NCBI GenBank assembly: GCA_034658635.1
Contig: JAYEFL010000351.1
Coordinates: 1 to 7,931 of the forward strand
Length of the DNA stretch: 7,931 nucleotides
Direction: 5' to 3'
Origin: JABHCC01 sp034658635
Lineage (GTDB): Bacteria > Bacteroidota > Bacteroidia > Bacteroidales > UBA12481
Below are positions 4,980 to 7,931 of this stretch, piece by piece. How positions within the stretch are numbered: the stretch's first letter is position 1; every line of letters begins with the position of its first letter. The notes under the pieces are model-generated. The model searched no databases. It was not told the DNA's origin and saw nothing but the letters and a program-made list of their open reading frames with translations. Made by a program: the position numbers and the translations under genes.

Positions 4980-7304
4980 ATGAAGTCTCTTATTTGTTTC
5001 CTTTTTTGTATCGCAACATTGCCGGCTTTTTCTCAAAAACTCACGTTGAGTGGCTACCTTATTGACAGTGAAAATGGTGAGGCAATTATTGGTGCTCATG
5101 TTTTTAACAAACAGTCAGGACTGGGGACTGTTTCTAACAACTATGGATATTACTCATTATCAACTCAACTTAAAGAAAGCCTTCATATTAGAATAAGCCA
5201 TCTTGGCTATACACAGATAGACACAACAATAATTGTCAAAAATAAAGCCTATTTCATCAACTTCAACTTGGTTCCTGAATTTGAGAAGATTCAGGGGATT
5301 ACAGTTTCGGCAGACAAAAGGATTACAGAAACCGATGAGATGAGTCTGATAAAATTGTCCATAAAGGATATTAAAAAACTGCCGATGGTTGGGGCAGAAT
5401 ATGATATCTTGAAGGCATTTCAATACATGCCTGGAGTTCAGTCAGGAAAAGAGGGAAGCAGTGGATTGATTGTAAGAGGTGGCAGCTCTGATCAGAACCT
5501 AATCGTGCTGGATGATGTGCCTTTGTATCATGTGAATCATTTAGCCGGATTCTTGTCGGTTTTTAATCCTGATGCAATTAATACTATTAAAATGTATACC
5601 GGGGGTTTTCCGGCCAGATATGGAAGCAGATTATCCTCAGTCTTGGATATCCGCACAAAGAAAGGGAATAATCAGCAGTTTAATGGTAATGCCACGATGG
5701 GGCTTATTTCTTCAAGAATTACTCTTGAAGGGCCTTTGAAAAAAGACACTAGTTCTTACCTGGTTTCCTTTAGACGATTCATCCCAGACTTATTTTTACG
5801 CCCCATTATGAATTATAAAAGCGATGTAAATTCCGGATATAACTTTTACGATGGAAACTTAAAGCTTAGCTATAATAAGAACAAACACAAACTCTTTTTT
5901 ACTTTATATAATGGCGCTGACAAATTCAATACTAGTTTTAAAAACCAAGTGGATCCAAGTGAAACCGCGGAGTCTAAAATCCAGTGGGGAAACACTTTGG
6001 CAACAATTAGATGGAACCAGGCGATTTCACCCTCCCTCTATAGTACTCTTATAGGCTATTATTCTAAATATCGGTATTCTTCCTTGTCTTCATATGAATC
6101 AAGCACTGAGAGCAAGCAGACTATTAATGAGTATACTTCTGGTGTTGAGGATTTTGGTTTGAAGTATAAGTTTGAACAAAATATCTCGGAGAGCTACCGA
6201 ATAAATTATGGATTAGACTTGATATACCATAGATTTACTCCAGGATTTAGTAGATCCAATCTATCAAATATTGATGCCACTGAGGAAACTGCAGTTAACA
6301 AAGAAAAACATACTGGTTTCGAAAATGCGATTTATTTGGAGAACCATTTTTCTATAGGATCCCGAATGAAAGCCAACCTTGGATATAGGTTTGTAGTTTA
6401 TCATATTAACGAAACAAACTACTTCTCTGGTGAACCCAGGTTACTCATTAATTATTCAATTGCACCCAAACTAAGTCTCAAAGCATCCTATTCGAAGATG
6501 AATCAATATATTCATCTATTGTCAAGTTCTGGTCTGGGACTACCAACTGATCTTTGGATGCCTGCTACTGAAAATATTCCACCACAATTTTCCAGGCAAA
6601 TTGCTATGGGTATTGCAGCAATCCCACATCATAACTACGAACTCACGGTTGAAGCCTATTATAAGACTCTGAACAATCTCATAACAATGAAAGAAGGAGT
6701 GTTTTTTTTCTCAGACAATTCCAGTTGGCAAGAAAAAGTTGAAAAAGGAGGTGTGGGTTATTCTACGGGGCTGGAATTTCATTTGAAAAAAAACTCTGGC
6801 AGATTAACAGGTTGGATGAGCTATACCTTATCAAAGGCTGAATTGAAGTTTGAAAGTATAAATCATGCGGATTATTATCCGGCTAATTATGATCGTCGCC
6901 ATGATTTAAGTTTGGTATTCATGTATCAAATAAACAAAAATATTGATGCTTCCTGTGTCTGGGTATACGGCTCTGGATATCCAATCACTCTGGCTTTTGA
7001 AGCCCATCAAAAGATAGATAATACTTCCACCAGTCAGGATCTTGGAGAAATCTTAATCTTCGAACATAAAAACAACTATCGCATGAGAGATTACCACCGC
7101 ATGGATATTGGATTGAATTTCAAAAAAGTAAAAAAAAGAGGAACAAGAATTTGGAATCTTAGTATTTATAATCTCTACAACAGGAAAAATCCCTTTTACT
7201 ACTTTACCCGTACCAGCTCGGAAGGGCTGAATAGAACAACAAAACTATATCAGTATTCATTATTCCCAATTTTACCATCTATTAGTTATAGTTATATTTT
7301 TTAG
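4980..7304 (+). CDS. TonB-dependent outer-membrane receptor with carboxypeptidase-regulatory-like N-terminal domain
   Basis: 774 residues. Signal peptide 1-18 (LPAFS, then Gln-Lys). Residues 21-100 form the carboxypeptidase D regulatory-like domain (LTLSGYLIDSENGEAIIGA, then GLGTVSNNYGYYSLS and the ISHLGYTQ strand). The plug covers about 120-228: LPMVGAEYDILKAFQYMPGV, GLIVRGGSSDQNLIVLDDVP, GGFPARYGSRLSSVLDI. The remainder is a beta-barrel, ending in ISYSYIF with a terminal Phe as expected for BAM-dependent insertion. There is no N-terminal STN signalling domain, so FecR/sigma signalling is not expected. A SusD homologue is absent; the partner is the DUF4249 lipoprotein directly upstream, with stop and start codons adjacent (no intervening base). 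It probably imports a ligand across the outer membrane with TonB energy; no sequence feature identifies the ligand. It is about the usual length for a receptor with one N-terminal extension and appears intact. Confidence 0.96.
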   Translation: MKSLICFLFCIATLPAFSQKLTLSGYLIDSENGEAIIGAHVFNKQSGLGTVSNNYGYYSLSTQLKESLHIRISHLGYTQIDTTIIVKNKAYFINFNLVPEFEKIQGITVSADKRITETDEMSLIKLSIKDIKKLPMVGAEYDILKAFQYMPGVQSGKEGSSGLIVRGGSSDQNLIVLDDVPLYHVNHLAGFLSVFNPDAINTIKMYTGGFPARYGSRLSSVLDIRTKKGNNQQFNGNATMGLISSRITLEGPLKKDTSSYLVSFRRFIPDLFLRPIMNYKSDVNSGYNFYDGNLKLSYNKNKHKLFFTLYNGADKFNTSFKNQVDPSETAESKIQWGNTLATIRWNQAISPSLYSTLIGYYSKYRYSSLSSYESSTESKQTINEYTSGVEDFGLKYKFEQNISESYRINYGLDLIYHRFTPGFSRSNLSNIDATEETAVNKEKHTGFENAIYLENHFSIGSRMKANLGYRFVVYHINETNYFSGEPRLLINYSIAPKLSLKASYSKMNQYIHLLSSSGLGLPTDLWMPATENIPPQFSRQIAMGIAAIPHHNYELTVEAYYKTLNNLITMKEGVFFFSDNSSWQEKVEKGGVGYSTGLEFHLKKNSGRLTGWMSYTLSKAELKFESINHADYYPANYDRRHDLSLVFMYQINKNIDASCVWVYGSGYPITLAFEAHQKIDNTSTSQDLGEILIFEHKNNYRMRDYHRMDIGLNFKKVKKRGTRIWNLSIYNLYNRKNPFYYFTRTSSEGLNRTTKLYQYSLFPILPSISYSYIF

Positions 7305-7373
7305 GGGCTACTCAAAACTCAACTAACTGCTTAAAACTCCCCCATTGTACTCAAGCCACGGACTCTATGAAAT
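7305..7373. other. Short convergent spacer between the receptor gene and the HTH pseudogene
   Basis: About 70 bases. I looked for a terminator hairpin and saw none; GGGG near its start and CCCCC further on are too far apart and without a longer stem to support one. ACTCAAA/ACTCAAC is at most a two-unit repeat. Confidence 0.6.
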
Positions 7374-7494
7374 GATTATCCTGTTCTGAGCTGCGATAGT
7401 ATTAATTCAAATAGTTTTTTGTGGGCTTCCCAGGCTTCCAGAATTTTGCAGGCCTGATGTATGGATAATTTCTTGTTTCTGATTTCATCAACTA
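7374..7494. repeat. Right copy of a 121-base direct repeat (partner 3847-3967)
   Basis: Gap-free alignment to 3847-3967 at an offset of 3527 bases, about 90% identical by hand count, same orientation. The repeat covers the last 38 codons of the HTH gene plus two bases beyond the stop. The 3.4 kb between the copies contains the complete DUF4249-receptor unit. Confidence 0.88.
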
Positions 7495-7705
7495 ATATGA
7501 AGAAAACACCCGGATAAACATTATACCCATTACATGATCTGTATATACTTGCAAACGATGGGCAACTAACTCCGCTTTCGTATTTACTCACATCCACATG
7601 TGTAAGTTCTTCAACTTTTGCCTGACTGTATCCTTTTGACAATCAGATTGCTTTTAGCAATTGACAAAGAATGTCTGTTGTGACAGAATAATTCTCGTTG
7701 GACAT
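7376..7705 (-). pseudogene. XRE-type HTH regulator interrupted by an in-frame TGA (right copy of the direct repeat)
   Basis: From the ATG at 7705, a reading frame of 20 codons (MSNENYSVTTDILCQLLKAI) meets TGA at 7645-7643 and then continues in the same frame for 88 codons to the TAA at 7378-7376. Ignoring the stop gives a 109-codon gene. The residues on both sides join into a helix-turn-helix of the XRE/HTH_3 kind: LLKAI-x-LSKGYSQAKVEELT, then VSKYESGVSCPSF and a tail with KLSIHQACKIL and KKLFELILSQL. The residue at the stop is usually Arg in this position, so CGA to TGA is the simplest explanation. A TTG at 7642 could restart translation, but helix 1 would be lost. Sequencing error cannot be excluded. 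It converges on the receptor gene and is divergent from the secreted-protein gene at 7839; if functional it could regulate either. Confidence 0.75.
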
Positions 7706-7758
7706 CAGAATAATAAGCGCCTATGCATATTTTAAAGCAGTAGCAATTTTATCAAGGA

Positions 7759-7766
7759 TAACTTTG
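7759..7766 (+). promoter_or_regulatory. Candidate -7 promoter box (TAACTTTG) for the secreted-protein gene
   Basis: Exact TAnnTTTG match 72 bases before the ATG at 7839, which would give a leader of roughly 65 bases. No clear TTTG -33 element was found at the expected distance, so this is a consensus match only. Confidence 0.3.
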
Positions 7767-7838
7767 TTATGAAGAACCAAATTGTCAAACTCTCGAAATA
7801 CTTTTATTGTTAAATAATCATTTTTAATTTAGATCATT

Positions 7839-7931
7839 ATGAATAAACTAACAAAAATACTCGGATCCATTGTTCTGGTGTTTGCTTTAGTAGGCAATCT
7901 ATATCCAGTATTTGCAGCAGAAGGTGGCTGC
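7839..7931 (+). CDS. Start of a secreted protein gene, function unknown (31 residues visible, 3' end outside window)
   Basis: The ATG opens 31 codons that run to the window edge without a stop: MNKLTKIL, a hydrophobic core rich in Val, Leu and Ala, then a VFAAEGGC end. Lys3 and Lys6, the core and the small residues before Glu make a clear Sec signal peptide, with cleavage likely after VFA or VFAA. The Cys at residue 31 is not in a lipobox. Nothing of the mature protein can be assigned. No Shine-Dalgarno sequence is seen; the leader is AT-rich. It is divergent from the HTH pseudogene (134 bases between starts), an arrangement often found for a regulator and its target. Confidence 0.6.
   Translation, partial: MNKLTKILGSIVLVFALVGNLYPVFAAEGGC

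Noticed and set aside
7305..7373. Terminator between the convergent receptor and HTH genes
   Set aside because: No stem of useful length followed by a T run was found on either strand.
7376..7642. Intact 88-residue HTH gene starting at TTG
   Set aside because: The start would fall inside helix 1; the frame upstream of the TGA carries the missing start of the domain and a proper ATG.

Overview
The window looks like a piece of a Bacteroidota chromosome. The evidence is a DUF4249 lipoprotein paired with a TonB-dependent receptor that carries an N-terminal carboxypeptidase-regulatory-like domain, very weak Shine-Dalgarno sequences, promoter-like boxes of the TAnnTTTG type, and exported sugar-metabolism enzymes (Tat-exported Gfo/Idh/MocA, ThuA lipoprotein, DUF6807/PmoA-like protein) typical of that phylum. 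I cannot name the genus.

Minus strand, 3709 down to 1: four tightly spaced co-directional genes, probably one operon. The order is an SDR oxidoreductase of the D-mannonate oxidoreductase (YjmF/UxuB-like) type, a DUF6807 protein, a ThuA-domain lipoprotein, and a Gfo/Idh/MocA dehydrogenase cut by the window edge. The last three carry export signals, which suggests oxidation or remodelling of a sugar or glycoside outside the cytoplasm followed by cytoplasmic ketose/sugar-acid reduction. A perfect 14-base palindrome and a TAnnTTTG box lie just upstream of the SDR.

The same operon is full of very short tandem repeats, mostly arrays of about four heptamers (AAGGCTT/GAGGCTT, AGTTTTT, GTCTTTC, GTCTTTG, GAGTCCC, GGGATTC), plus one octamer array (AAGGCAGG). 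They sit in gene junctions and also inside genes without breaking the frame. One supplies most of the hydrophobic core of the ThuA signal peptide. Two others form apparent extra segments in the DUF6807 protein. One of these is a 66-base composite module that recurs, inverted and slightly diverged, in the intergenic region upstream of the operon. This repeat system is the most unusual thing in the window.

Plus strand, 4062 to 7304: a two-gene unit, DUF4249 lipoprotein then TonB-dependent receptor, with no base between stop and start. It looks more AT-rich than the operon and has no heptamer arrays. It is bracketed by two direct 121-base copies (about 90% identical) of the 3' end of a small XRE-type HTH gene. 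The left copy (3847-3967) is only a remnant. The right copy belongs to a nearly complete gene (7705-7376, minus) that is interrupted by an in-frame TGA at codon 21. This suggests block duplication or insertion, with decay of the regulator genes. At the right edge, a new plus-strand gene for a secreted protein begins at 7839 and runs out of the window.
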